Below are positions 10,132 to 19,708 of a stretch of 64,000 nt of DNA, in pieces. Source of the DNA: Mycobacterium sp. OTB74. Its GTDB lineage: Bacteria; Actinomycetota; Actinomycetes; Mycobacteriales; Mycobacteriaceae. The stretch lies in assembly GCF_029892685.1 (NCBI RefSeq), contig NZ_JARXVD010000001.1:248001-312000 (forward strand). The letters run 5' to 3'. The notes under the pieces were generated by a model. It saw only the letters and a list, made by a program, of their open reading frames with translations, searched no databases and was not told the origin of the DNA. The translations under genes and the position numbers were made by a program. The first letter of the stretch is position 1. The number at the start of each line of letters is the position of its first letter.

Positions 10132-11366
10132 TTGCGGCCGAACTTGAGCATCCGCTGTGCTACCCGCCGGATCTGAATCTCCTCGGCGCCCTCGGTGATT
10201 CGGTACCGCCGGTGGTGCCGATAGATGTGCTCGAACGGTTCATGCCGGCTGTAGCCGATGCCACCGTGGATCTGCATGGCTCGATCGGCGGCCTCACACA
10301 CCAGTCGGTTGGCCCGATAGTTGGCCATAGATACCTTGTCCGAGACCTCCATGTGGTGGTCGCGGTCCAGATGCCAGGTGGTGTAATACACCAGCAGGCG
10401 GACCATTTGGGCTTCGGTCTGTAATTCGGCCAGCGGCCACTGCACCGCCTGATTCACCGACAACGGCTTCCCGAACACCACTCGCTCACCGGCGTAAGCC
10501 GCGGCCCGGTCGATGCAGTACTGGGCAGCTCCAAGGCTGCTGGCGGCCTGCCGAATCCGGTTCTCGTGCAGGAAGGTCTGACCGACCTCCAGGCCGCGGT
10601 CGACCTCGCCGAGCACCGCGTCGGCAGGCACCCGAACGTCCTTGAGTTCGACTTCGCCGTGGTCGCTGGGCATGTTGAACGTCCACCAGTAATAGGGGAC
10701 AGTGAACCCCGGAGTGTCGGTCGGCACCAGGAAAGCGGTTATCCCCGTTGCGGATCCGTCTGCGCCGGATGTGCGCGCGAAGATCAGGTCGTGGGTGGCG
10801 CGGTGCACCCCGGTGTTCCAGCGCTTGGCTCCGTTGATCACCCAGTCACCTCCGTCGCGGACCGCACGGGTCTCCATCCAGGTGGCGTCGCTGCCGTGGT
10901 CAGGTTCGGTCAAGCCGAACGCCATGGACCGCTTGCCGGTGATCATCGCCTCGACCCAGTCTTTCTTCTGGGCTTCGGTCCCGAACCTGCTCATCATGAT
11001 GACCTGCGGGAAGTTCCCGACGATCGAAGACTCGTCCTGCAAATCGTTATGCAGGCCAAGGCCCTTGTGCGCCAGGTGTTCTCGGATCACAGCCATGTCC
11101 AGATTGCTGCCGTCGCGACCGCCGAACTCACTTGGCAGGCCGTATCGTAACCAACCGGCCGCATCGGCGCGCCGACGCATCTCGTCGAGCAGATCCTCCC
11201 ATTCGCGCGCCGGCACGCCACCATTGTCGAGATCGGTGCGGGCGAACTCGCGACGCCGGTCGAAATACTGCATGTTTTCGCGTTCCAGCGGCTTGATCTC
11301 CGCCTCGATGAAGGCATCCATCTCGGCCAGCACGCCCGGAAGATGTTCCGGTAAAGCGAAATCCAC
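10128..11366 (-). CDS. Acyl-CoA dehydrogenase (ACAD10/11-like partner)
   Basis: 412 residues. Seen: FAD/substrate stretches MAFGLTEPDHGSDATW and GAKRWNTGVHRATHD, and the C-terminal YRITEGAEEIQIRRVAQRML with the usual catalytic-base glutamate region. I chose GTG at 11366 (VDFALPEHL) after a GAGAGATCAGA leader; the open frame upstream runs antisense-like into the TetR gene. Coupled by ATGA to the APH-type kinase. The combination suggests oxidation or dephosphorylative elimination of a hydroxyacyl-CoA. Confidence 0.88.
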   Translation of the reverse strand: MDFALPEHLPGVLAEMDAFIEAEIKPLERENMQYFDRRREFARTDLDNGGVPAREWEDLLDEMRRRADAAGWLRYGLPSEFGGRDGSNLDMAVIREHLAHKGLGLHNDLQDESSIVGNFPQVIMMSRFGTEAQKKDWVEAMITGKRSMAFGLTEPDHGSDATWMETRAVRDGGDWVINGAKRWNTGVHRATHDLIFARTSGADGSATGITAFLVPTDTPGFTVPYYWWTFNMPSDHGEVELKDVRVPADAVLGEVDRGLEVGQTFLHENRIRQAASSLGAAQYCIDRAAAYAGERVVFGKPLSVNQAVQWPLAELQTEAQMVRLLVYYTTWHLDRDHHMEVSDKVSMANYRANRLVCEAADRAMQIHGGIGYSRHEPFEHIYRHHRRYRITEGAEEIQIRRVAQRMLKFGRK

Positions 11367-11397
11367 TCTGATCTCTCTTTCTGCTGTGGGTGCTGCT

Positions 11398-12012
11398 CTA
11401 CGAGCCGTACAGGGTTTTCTTCCAGATGGTGGACAGCGTTGTGATGGCGTCGGCATCACTGATCTGCAATTCGGAACCAGGATTGCCGACCACCACCACC
11501 GTGAAGTTCTCGAACAGCAGGGCGATGGCGGCCGCGATGTGTTCGGCGTTGAGGCCCTGAGCGTAGCCCTGCGCCTCGGCGTGTCGCACCGATTCGGCAA
11601 CCACATCCATACCGAAGCGCCGGAACTCGTGCTGCACTTGGGCAAATCGCGGTTGGGTGGCACCAAGCTGGGCCACCGCGATCATGATGCCGATGTTCTG
11701 CTTGAACAGATTCCAGTACCCGGTGACCACGGTGGTGAAGTACTCGGTGTCCTGCGGCGAGGCCGGCAGGGGCACGTTCATTCCTGACGGGGCGACGATG
11801 TCGTGCAGGAACGACTCGGCCAGCGACGCCAGCAGGTCTTCCTTGTCATCGAAGTAGCGGTAGAACACCGCCGAAGACTTGCCCGCGGTCGACGTGATGT
11901 CGGCCAGCGTGGTGCCGTGAAAACCCCGTTCGGCAAACAGCTTCCGGGCTGCCAGCTCGATAGCCTCGCGAGTCTGGCGGCCCTTGGCGGTCAGGGAATC
12001 GGCCGGTGTCAT
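11398..12012 (-). CDS. TetR-family transcriptional regulator of the catabolic operon
   Basis: 204 residues. Seen: helix-turn-helix region AARKLFAERGFHGTTLADI and SSAVFYRYFDDKEDLL, canonical for TetR. Encoded inside the minus-strand operon between the HMG-CoA-lyase-like gene (11 bases) and the dehydrogenase gene (31 bases), so it probably controls this operon in response to an acyl-CoA intermediate. Confidence 0.88.
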   Translation of the reverse strand: MTPADSLTAKGRQTREAIELAARKLFAERGFHGTTLADITSTAGKSSAVFYRYFDDKEDLLASLAESFLHDIVAPSGMNVPLPASPQDTEYFTTVVTGYWNLFKQNIGIMIAVAQLGATQPRFAQVQHEFRRFGMDVVAESVRHAEAQGYAQGLNAEHIAAAIALLFENFTVVVVGNPGSELQISDADAITTLSTIWKKTLYGS

Positions 12013-12023
12013 GGGTGTCGGGC

Positions 12024-12929
12024 TCAGCTCACGATCCGGTCCCCGGCGCGCAGCAGCGCGCTGGGCAGTTCATGACCGACGACCCGCTGGGCCACCCGGG
12101 CTGCGTCGATGGCCCGGGTCAGGTCGACGTCGGTACCGATGTCGCTGTCCCGCAATAGATACACCAGGTCCTCGGTGGAGATGTTTCCGGTGGCGCCGGG
12201 CGCGAACGGGCAGCCGCCCAGTCCGCCCACCGAAGCGTCAAGTCGCGTCACGCCGCCCTGCACCGCGGCGTAGGCACTGGCCAGCCCGGCGCCGCGGGTG
12301 TTGTGGAAATGCCCGCCGAGCGGCAGTTCACCGATCACCGGGCGCACTCGTGCGACCAGGTCGGCGGTCCGGCGTGGGGTGGTGGTGCCGATGGTGTCCG
12401 CGATCGCCACCCGGTCGGCGCCGAAGTCCTTTGCCGCCGAGGCGATGTCGACCACCCGGGCCGGATCGGTCGGCCCGTCGAACGGGCAGTCCCAGGCCGT
12501 TGCGACGATCACCTCGATGCTGGCCCCACCATCGTGCGCAATGCCCGCGATGTCGGAGATCAGCTGGGTCGAATCGGCTGTCGACCGCCCGACATTGGCC
12601 TGGCTGTGGCCGTCGGCCGCGGACACCACGTATTCCAGCGACTGCATGCCGGCGGCAATCGCGCGGTGCGCACCGCCTGGACCGGCCACCAGTGCCGAGA
12701 ACTCAACCCCCTCGAACCGCGGCAGTTCGGCTGCCAGAGCCGCCGCATCGGCCAAGGCGGGCACCTTCGACGGTGACACGAACGCCGTCGCCTCGATCTC
12801 CCGGACCCCCGTGGCCACGATGGCTTCAAGAAGTTCCAGCTTGGCGGCCAAGGGGATTGGGTCTTCCAGTTGCAGTCCGTCGCGCAGGCAGACCTCGCGA
12901 ATGGTGACGTGGCTGGGCAGGTAGTTCAC
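12024..12929 (-). CDS. HMG-CoA lyase-like protein (HMGL/DRE-TIM metallolyase)
   Basis: 301 residues. Seen: EVCLRDGLQLE (RDGLQ catalytic arginine/metal region), HFHNTRG (metal histidines) and the signature GGLGGCPFAPGATGNISTED with its cysteine, all as in hydroxymethylglutaryl-CoA lyase. The enzyme should cleave a 3-hydroxy-3-alkyl-glutaryl-type CoA into an acyl-CoA and a keto acid; the exact substrate is not given by sequence. GTG start at 12929 overlaps the stop of the CoA-transferase gene. Confidence 0.88.
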   Translation of the reverse strand: MNYLPSHVTIREVCLRDGLQLEDPIPLAAKLELLEAIVATGVREIEATAFVSPSKVPALADAAALAAELPRFEGVEFSALVAGPGGAHRAIAAGMQSLEYVVSAADGHSQANVGRSTADSTQLISDIAGIAHDGGASIEVIVATAWDCPFDGPTDPARVVDIASAAKDFGADRVAIADTIGTTTPRRTADLVARVRPVIGELPLGGHFHNTRGAGLASAYAAVQGGVTRLDASVGGLGGCPFAPGATGNISTEDLVYLLRDSDIGTDVDLTRAIDAARVAQRVVGHELPSALLRAGDRIVS

Positions 12930-14125
12930 AGCACACCTTCCTCGTGCAGTGCCGACAATTCGGCGGCGCTGAGGCCAAGCAGCCCGCAGTACACCTCGCT
13001 GTTGTGTTGGCCCGGCTGAGCAGATCCGGCGTTGCGGATACTGCCTGGTGATTCGGTGAGCACCGGAACGATACCGGGCCCCTTCACATTTCGTTGTGCG
13101 CGCTCGTCCCAGTGATCGGCGATCATCCCGCGGGCCTGCAACTGCGGGTCCTGCACCACTTCGGCGACGGTGTTGATCGGTCCGCTGATCACCCCGGCCT
13201 TGGAGAGGGTGGAGATGATCTCGTCGGGCTCGCGTGAACCCGCCCATGCGCCGATGATCGCGTCCAGTTCATCCTGATTGCGTCCGCGGGCAAGATGATC
13301 GGCGAAACGCTCATCAGTCGCCAATTCGGGCTGGCCCATGGCGCCGCACAACCGGCGGAACACAGTGTCCTGGTTGGCCGCGATCACCACCCAGCTGCCA
13401 TTGGCGCTCTGGTAGATGTTCGACGGCGCAATGCCTTCCAATCGAGTGCCCGACGGCCCGCGCACCACGCCGCCGACGTCATAGTCGGGAATGGTCGATT
13501 CTTGTATGGCCAAACAGCTTTCGGTCAACGCGGTGTCGACGATCTGTCCTTCGCCGGTAACCGTGCGCCGGTACAGCGCGGCGAGCGCGCCCTGCGCGGC
13601 GAACATCCCGGCCAAGCTGTCGCCCAACGACAACGCCAGCCGCGGGGGCGGACCACCGGGGAAGCCGTTCATGTGCCGTAGGCCGCTGGAGGCCTCGGCG
13701 ACCGAGGCATATCCGGCCTTGCCCGCGTCCGGGCCGGTCTGCCCGTAGCCTGATACCCGCACCAGGATGATGCCCTTATTATGTTGGCGCAGAACGTCGT
13801 AACCCAGGTTCCACTTCTCCAGGGTGCCCGGACGGAAATTCTCTACGATGATGTCGGAGCGTTCCACCAACTGCAGGAACAGCTCCCGGCCCCGCTCCGT
13901 GCGCAGGTCCAGCGTCACCGCTTTCTTGTTGCGGGCATGCACGGTCCAGAAGAACCGGTGCCCGTCCAGCTCGGCTTGCCCCCAGGTACGCAATGGATCT
14001 GGCGAGGACGGCAGCTCGATCTTGAGCACCTCGGCGCCCATGTCGCCAAGCAGTCGGCCCGCGTAGGGCCCAGAGATCAGGGTGCCCAGTTCCAGCACCC
14101 TGATTCCGTCGAGCGCACCAGTCAT
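12926..14125 (-). CDS. Family III CoA-transferase (CaiB/BaiF type)
   Basis: 399 residues. Seen: N-terminal LDGIRVLELGTLISGPYAGRLL, VENFRPGTLEKWNLG, and the catalytic aspartate region LALSLGDSLAG. The ATG at 14125 overlaps the hydrolase stop (ATGA) and gives MTGALDGIRV; a start 9 codons upstream is possible but lies inside the hydrolase gene. Moves CoA between acids, activating a carboxylic acid for the pathway. Confidence 0.9.
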   Translation of the reverse strand: MTGALDGIRVLELGTLISGPYAGRLLGDMGAEVLKIELPSSPDPLRTWGQAELDGHRFFWTVHARNKKAVTLDLRTERGRELFLQLVERSDIIVENFRPGTLEKWNLGYDVLRQHNKGIILVRVSGYGQTGPDAGKAGYASVAEASSGLRHMNGFPGGPPPRLALSLGDSLAGMFAAQGALAALYRRTVTGEGQIVDTALTESCLAIQESTIPDYDVGGVVRGPSGTRLEGIAPSNIYQSANGSWVVIAANQDTVFRRLCGAMGQPELATDERFADHLARGRNQDELDAIIGAWAGSREPDEIISTLSKAGVISGPINTVAEVVQDPQLQARGMIADHWDERAQRNVKGPGIVPVLTESPGSIRNAGSAQPGQHNSEVYCGLLGLSAAELSALHEEGVL

Positions 14126-15312
14126 AGCGAAAATCCATGCCGGTGCAGCCAATCCGTACAGATGGCCACTGCCTGACGCAGTGTGCCGCGCTGATCCGGC
14201 CCCGAGTAGTAGTGATTGGCACCGGGAATCTCGTGCATCTCCTTGTCCGGATGCCCGATTGCCTCAAACAACCGCCGCGTGTGGCTGGGCGTGCAGGCGT
14301 CATCGGCAAGGTTGCCGATCACCAGGGTCGGCACGGCGATATCCGGGCCGGCCTTCACCGCGTCACCGTTGGCGTCGTCGTAGCTCCACTGCGACAGCCA
14401 ACTGCGCAGGGTGCAGAAGCGAGCAAGCCCGACCGGTGAATTGTTGACCACCTCAGGGTCGCCCAGGTAGCAAGTTCCCGGAGTGCGTTCGTTCGGGTCG
14501 ACCGTCGGGTCCAACCAGCGCGGATCGGCCATGGTGCCGTGCACCACGAACCCGAACTCGTCGTCAGGCCGTCCCGCGGCCTTGAGTTCCGCCAGCTTCT
14601 CTTTGACCCACTTGGTGATTCGACGATTCCGGGCCACCTGTGCTTCGTGGTAACGCGCAAGGAACTCCGGGGTGTAGGGCGGCTGGTTCGGGTTGTTCGG
14701 GTTGTACAGATCCAATTCCGGATCACGTTTGGTCGGGTCGGCCTCGTCCAAGATGGATGCGTCCATCCACTCGGTCATGGTGCCGTGCCGACTGATGTGC
14801 GCGGCCAGCAGCATGACGCCGTCGGCCGGGATCAGCCCCAGTTTGGTCAGGTCGGGTCCGTCGCCAGACGGGCTGGCGGTCACGGTCGGGTTCTGGGCCT
14901 GCTGCTGATAGAACACAGACAGAGACCCGCCACCACTCCAACCGCCAAGCACCACCTTGGTATAGCCGAGCCGGTTCTTTGCATCCTTGATGCACTCTCC
15001 AAGGTCTTCGACCACCTTCTCCATCAGCAACGCCGAGTCGGTACCGCGGAATCGACTGTTGCAGTAAATGACATGATGCCCGGCGCGAGCCAAAGCATTG
15101 ATCATCGGCAGGTAGGCCCCGCCGCCGATCGGATGCATGAACACCACCACGGTGTCGCTCGGCTTGTCCTTCGGCTTGAGCAGATAGCTCTCCAGCACGA
15201 CGAGCTCGGCCACGCCGCCGTACACATCGCGGACCGCCGAGTTATTCTGGTACGCAACCAGATACGGGATGCGCTCGTAGTCGTACTTGACCGGTGCCTC
15301 GGTTGTTGTCAT
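14122..15312 (-). CDS. Alpha/beta hydrolase
   Basis: 396 residues. Seen: oxyanion region FMHPIGGG, nucleophile elbow GGWSGGGSLS (serine near residue 148) and a late acid/histidine region DDACTPSHTRR and PGANHYYSG. No signal peptide. It begins 2 bases after the dioxygenase gene stop. Likely hydrolyses an ester or C-C bond of a ring-cleavage product; substrate is inferred only from neighbours. Confidence 0.83.
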   Translation of the reverse strand: MTTTEAPVKYDYERIPYLVAYQNNSAVRDVYGGVAELVVLESYLLKPKDKPSDTVVVFMHPIGGGAYLPMINALARAGHHVIYCNSRFRGTDSALLMEKVVEDLGECIKDAKNRLGYTKVVLGGWSGGGSLSVFYQQQAQNPTVTASPSGDGPDLTKLGLIPADGVMLLAAHISRHGTMTEWMDASILDEADPTKRDPELDLYNPNNPNQPPYTPEFLARYHEAQVARNRRITKWVKEKLAELKAAGRPDDEFGFVVHGTMADPRWLDPTVDPNERTPGTCYLGDPEVVNNSPVGLARFCTLRSWLSQWSYDDANGDAVKAGPDIAVPTLVIGNLADDACTPSHTRRLFEAIGHPDKEMHEIPGANHYYSGPDQRGTLRQAVAICTDWLHRHGFSL

Positions 15313-15314
15313 TT

Positions 15315-16430
15315 CTAGTGTTGCCCCAGATCGTTAGCGAGAATTTCGGCGGACGGGATGAGACGACGACGGGTGTCGATGGCGATCACCGACCAGTCGA
15401 CACGGTCGTAGTCGTCGAACTTGCGGCGGGCCCGTTCCCGAGCTTTCTCCGGTGCACCGTGGTGAACTCCTTGCGGTGCATGGGAAATCAGGCCGGGCGG
15501 CATCGGAATGCCGTACAGCGATCCGCCGTGGAAGAACGCGATCTCGTCGTAATCGACATTGCGGTGATACCACGGGGTGCGCTCGGTGCCCGGCACGCTT
15601 TCGGCGGGCTTGGGCAGGAAGTTCATCACATAGACGCCGGTGGCCTGCATGAACAGGTGCACCGTTGGAGGTAGGTGCACGCTCTCGGAGGTAATGACGG
15701 TGTAGTCCTCGATGTTGAAGGTGAACGGGAAGTTGTCTCCGCGCCAGCCCTCCACGTCGAGCGGATTATGTTGGTAGAACAAAGAAGTGGAGCCCGACCC
15801 CTGGATTTCTGAGTGGATGAGGCGGACCTCGTACTCTTCTCGGCCGTCGTCGTCGATCGGAGCGGGCTCGGGGATGGTGACCTGAGCTGGGTCGAAAGGG
15901 AAGTGCCGCCCCAGGGTGCCGGCCGGCGGCACCCGGAAATCGTCGGTCGCCTGGATCATGAGGAAAGTGCTCGCACCGCCCTCGCCACTGTCGGGCACCT
16001 GGCGGAAAGTGCACGCCTTGGGGATGTACACCCAGTCGCCCTCGCGGTAGGGCAGGGGACCGAACTCGGTCTCCAGCAGGCCGGATCCCTTGTGCACGAA
16101 CACAAGTAGATCGCCGTCGACGTAGCGGACGAAGAAGGGCATCGGTTCGCTGCGTCGGCTCAGAAGCACCTGGCAGTCGGCGTTGGAGAACATCAGCAGT
16201 GGCCCGCCATGCGCGTCGGTAGCGTCGCTGGGCTTGAGCTCACTGGAAAGCACATCCGTGGGACGCAACGGTCCGACAGTGCGGTAGGCGGTGGGGTCGT
16301 TGCGCCGGTACATGTTGGCGGTGCGCCCGACGAAACCGCCACGACCCAATTCGTCGTCTTTGAGTCCGTCTAGATCGGCATGCACTCGCTTCGGTGTCTT
16401 GCCTTTGCGCAGGTGAACGAAGGATTCCAT
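15315..16430 (-). CDS. Homogentisate 1,2-dioxygenase-like protein
   Basis: 371 residues, cupin-type fold of the homogentisate dioxygenase family. Seen: FVHKGSGLLETEFGPLPYREGD in the middle and the histidine-rich SHAPQGVHHGAPEKAR near the C-terminus, as in HmgA. It is shorter than typical HmgA (about 430-445), so the substrate may differ from homogentisate. I chose the ATG at 16430 (MESFVHLRKGKTPKR); the upstream extension has no family support. First gene of the eight-gene catabolic operon. Confidence 0.78.
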   Translation of the reverse strand: MESFVHLRKGKTPKRVHADLDGLKDDELGRGGFVGRTANMYRRNDPTAYRTVGPLRPTDVLSSELKPSDATDAHGGPLLMFSNADCQVLLSRRSEPMPFFVRYVDGDLLVFVHKGSGLLETEFGPLPYREGDWVYIPKACTFRQVPDSGEGGASTFLMIQATDDFRVPPAGTLGRHFPFDPAQVTIPEPAPIDDDGREEYEVRLIHSEIQGSGSTSLFYQHNPLDVEGWRGDNFPFTFNIEDYTVITSESVHLPPTVHLFMQATGVYVMNFLPKPAESVPGTERTPWYHRNVDYDEIAFFHGGSLYGIPMPPGLISHAPQGVHHGAPEKARERARRKFDDYDRVDWSVIAIDTRRRLIPSAEILANDLGQH

Positions 16431-16462
16431 GAGCGGCTCCTGGGGATCTGGCGGCGAAACTG

Positions 16463-16473
16463 AAAGTGACTTT
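16463..16473. promoter_or_regulatory. Putative operator before the dioxygenase operon
   Basis: AAAGTGACTTT is a perfect inverted repeat (5+1+5) 33 bases upstream of the dioxygenase start in an AT-rich patch (ACTTTACTTTTTGTTTAC). Two TetR genes lie in or next to this operon, making either a candidate ligand. Inferred from symmetry only. Confidence 0.4.
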
Positions 16474-16509
16474 ACTTTTTGTTTACGGGCGTGGCAAGGG
16501 GTGGCTACA

Positions 16510-16544
16510 GTCACGCGGAGAAGTTGCGCATGCCTCCGCGTGAC
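16510..16544 (-). terminator. Hairpin terminator after the flavin monooxygenase-like gene
   Basis: An 11-bp perfect stem (GTCACGCGGAG at 16510-16520 with CTCCGCGTGAC at 16534-16544) lies 37 bases downstream of the 16581 stop on the minus strand and before the dioxygenase promoter region. There is no U-tract, as is common in mycobacteria. It separates two transcription units. Confidence 0.6.
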
Positions 16545-16580
16545 CCAAAGCGCGTCGAAAGTGCTACTCGCCCAGCGGTT

Positions 16581-17738
16581 TCAGATCATGGACGTACGCG
16601 GGATTCGCAGGCCGAGGGCGAGCGCCCCGGCCAGTTCCCGGCTGGTGTCGTAGTCGAACACCACGTGTCCGGCCAGCATGTCCACGTCGCGCTTGAACCG
16701 CTGCAGAGGACTGGACAGGAAGTGGATGCTCGCCCCGCCCGCGGCCAGCAGATCACTGATCACCGCACGCGATTCGGTGACGATATGGGCCGCCGCCAGG
16801 CGGGCCTGCGCACGCACCGGCTTGTCGACCGAGTCGCCTGAGGCAACTATTTCTTCTATCTCTCCGACTGTGTCGGAGAGCAGCCCGCGCAGGGACCGCA
16901 GCCGCACCTGTGCACCGGCCAGGTGGGCCTGGGCGATCGGCTTGTCCTTCTGCATCACGCCCTCGTAAGGCAGGACGCGCTCGGCCAGACGTTCGGCATA
17001 GATTTCCGTGACGCGTTCGGCGCTGCCGAGGGCCGGCATCGCCGCCAGCAGAGCCAGTGCGGGCACCATCGGCCAGCGGTACGTGGCGCTGTCGTGCAGT
17101 CCGGCGCCCGGTGCGGTGCCGGCATAGATATCGGTGACTTTGACCAGGCGGTGCTCCGGCACGAACGCGTCCGTGGCGATGGCGTCATTGGATCCGGTGG
17201 CGCGCATGCCATCGGTATGCCAGACGTCGTCGACCGTGACATCGCTCATGGGTAGTAGTGCCAGGGCGGGGTACAGGCCGTCGTCCGGTCCGCACAACGC
17301 GGCCACGATGATCCAGTTGCCGTGCATCACGCCGGTGGCCCACGACCACCGCCCGGTCAGCCGGACCCCGCCGTCGGCTGGCAGGCCGCGACCGGTCGGG
17401 GCCAGTGGGGCCGGAGCCAAGAACGGTCTGCTGCCGAAGGCTTCCTGTTGGGCTTGTTCACCGAACAACGCCAGCATCCAGTTGTGCAGGGCGAGGAAAC
17501 CGATAGTCCAGGCGCTGGACGTGCAGCCGTGGGCGAGTCGGCGGACCGGATCGAGGATGGCCGGGAAAGGAGCTTGCCGGCCGCCGTAGCGAGCCGGCAC
17601 CAACAGTTCGGTGAATCCGGAGGCGACCAGGTCGCGGACTGTGTCATCGGGGAGCCGGCGCAATTGTTCGGCCTCTGCCGCACGCTCGGCGAGCGCAGCG
17701 ACGAATTCGTCTGTGATGGCGGCCTGCGCACTCAGCAT
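16581..17738 (-). CDS. Acyl-CoA dehydrogenase-fold flavin monooxygenase-like protein
   Basis: 385 residues. Seen: VPARYGGRQAPFPAILDPVRRL, GCTSSAWTIGFLALHNWML, LTGRWSWATGVMHGNWIIVAA and a C-terminal helical domain, a pattern of the group D two-component monooxygenases (HsaA/HpaB-like) that use reduced flavin from a partner reductase. No partner reductase is seen nearby. Co-oriented with the TetR gene that ends 33 bases upstream. Probably hydroxylates an aromatic or polycyclic compound; substrate unknown. Confidence 0.78.
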   Translation of the reverse strand: MLSAQAAITDEFVAALAERAAEAEQLRRLPDDTVRDLVASGFTELLVPARYGGRQAPFPAILDPVRRLAHGCTSSAWTIGFLALHNWMLALFGEQAQQEAFGSRPFLAPAPLAPTGRGLPADGGVRLTGRWSWATGVMHGNWIIVAALCGPDDGLYPALALLPMSDVTVDDVWHTDGMRATGSNDAIATDAFVPEHRLVKVTDIYAGTAPGAGLHDSATYRWPMVPALALLAAMPALGSAERVTEIYAERLAERVLPYEGVMQKDKPIAQAHLAGAQVRLRSLRGLLSDTVGEIEEIVASGDSVDKPVRAQARLAAAHIVTESRAVISDLLAAGGASIHFLSSPLQRFKRDVDMLAGHVVFDYDTSRELAGALALGLRIPRTSMI

Positions 17739-17746
17739 GACGCGGA

Positions 17747-17769
17747 CCGTACCATACCTTTTAGTACGG
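17747..17769. promoter_or_regulatory. Putative operator between TetR and monooxygenase genes
   Basis: Half-sites CCGTAC (17747-17752) and GTACGG (17764-17769) form a symmetric pair with an AT-rich centre (TACCTTTTAGTA) in the 33-base gap between the TetR stop and the monooxygenase start. Placement suggests separate control of the monooxygenase gene. Confidence 0.4.
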
Positions 17770-17771
17770 AA

Positions 17772-18362
17772 TTATCTGGTGAGCATGAGGTCGAGGAATC
17801 GCTCGCTGCGGGCGGCCAGTCGAGGGTGCGGGGAATGGCCGGATAGATGTAGGAAACCGATCCCGACGGCAAAGGTGGCGTCGGCGCGCAGTTCGGCCTC
17901 CTCGGCGTCGAAGCCGTAGTCCTGGAAGGCCTGTCGGACCGCCGCCAGGATCCGCCGGTCGGCGGCCCGCACGCTTTTGGCAACTGCCTGGTCAGACCGC
18001 GCCCACTCTCGCATCGCCCGCTCGAGTGTCCAGTGCCGCGGGCTGACCAATGAACTCATCATCTGTAGCAGGCGATCTCGCGGCGGCAATGTGCCGATGT
18101 CGTCTATGTGGCTACGTTCGGCGTCCCGGAGTTCACCCCACCCTTGGATAAGCGCCGTGCGATAGGCGGCCATGTTGCTGAAATGCCAATAAAAGCTGCC
18201 CTTGGTGACATCGAGGCGAGCGCACAGCCGATCGATCTTCAGCGCTTTGATGCCTTCCTCGGCCAGGATCGAATACCCGGCCGACAACCAATCGTCGACG
18301 CTGAGTCGACTGGCCGGCCGCGTTTCCGGAGGCGCGCCGAAGTCGGGCGGATCGCTCGTCAC
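17772..18362 (-). CDS. TetR-family transcriptional regulator
   Basis: 196 residues. Seen: helix-turn-helix region SVDDWLSAGYSILAEEGIKA and LDVTKGSFYWHFSNMAAYR. I chose GTG at 18362 (VTSDPPDFGAPP); the frame is open to 18509, but the added sequence is not TetR-like. Followed by the flavin monooxygenase-like gene on the same strand, so it probably controls that gene and perhaps the catabolic operon beyond. Confidence 0.83.
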   Translation of the reverse strand: MTSDPPDFGAPPETRPASRLSVDDWLSAGYSILAEEGIKALKIDRLCARLDVTKGSFYWHFSNMAAYRTALIQGWGELRDAERSHIDDIGTLPPRDRLLQMMSSLVSPRHWTLERAMREWARSDQAVAKSVRAADRRILAAVRQAFQDYGFDAEEAELRADATFAVGIGFLHLSGHSPHPRLAARSERFLDLMLTR

Positions 18363-18381
18363 GAACGGCAGCCTACGGCCG

Positions 18382-18400
18382 GATAAACGGCCGATAAACG
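18382..18400. repeat. Tandem GATAAACG in the gap before the antigen 85 gene
   Basis: GATAAACG occurs at 18382-18389 and 18393-18400, an 11-bp (one helical turn) direct repeat just upstream of the TetR gene. The 289-base gap (18363-18651) otherwise holds the promoters of the divergent TetR and antigen 85 genes; no clear -35/-10 pair was recognised. Confidence 0.3.
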
Positions 18401-18651
18401 CGAAAGTTACGAAATTCCGAAATGGTCCGCTATCTGCAACAACCTGGTCTCGGGGAGTTATCAAAGGTTTCCCGAGCGTGCGAACCCGTGTTTTACTGCC
18501 CTGGGACAATTCAATCCTGAGGTTCGCTTGGTTCCAGTACCAGGCCGGGCGAGCCGTACGCGACTGTGACCCACGTCATGGCCGTGCCACGAGCGCTGTT
18601 TGGCGCCCTTGGGCGTGTCATCAGGTACCCGATACTGAATGGGAATTGTGA

Positions 18652-19641
<990 letters not shown>

Positions 19642-19662
19642 GCATCGCGCAAGCACTGCGAG

Positions 19663-19691
19663 CAGGGCCCCGGGTTAATCCTGGGGCCCTG
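19663..19691 (+). terminator. Intrinsic terminator after antigen 85
   Basis: Perfect 9-bp stem CAGGGCCCC (19663-19671) with GGGGCCCTG (19683-19691), followed by TTTCGTTGT. It lies 22 bases after the antigen 85 stop and immediately before the next plus-strand gene. Confidence 0.8.
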
Positions 19692-19708
19692 TTTCGTTGT
19701 CTCGGTGC

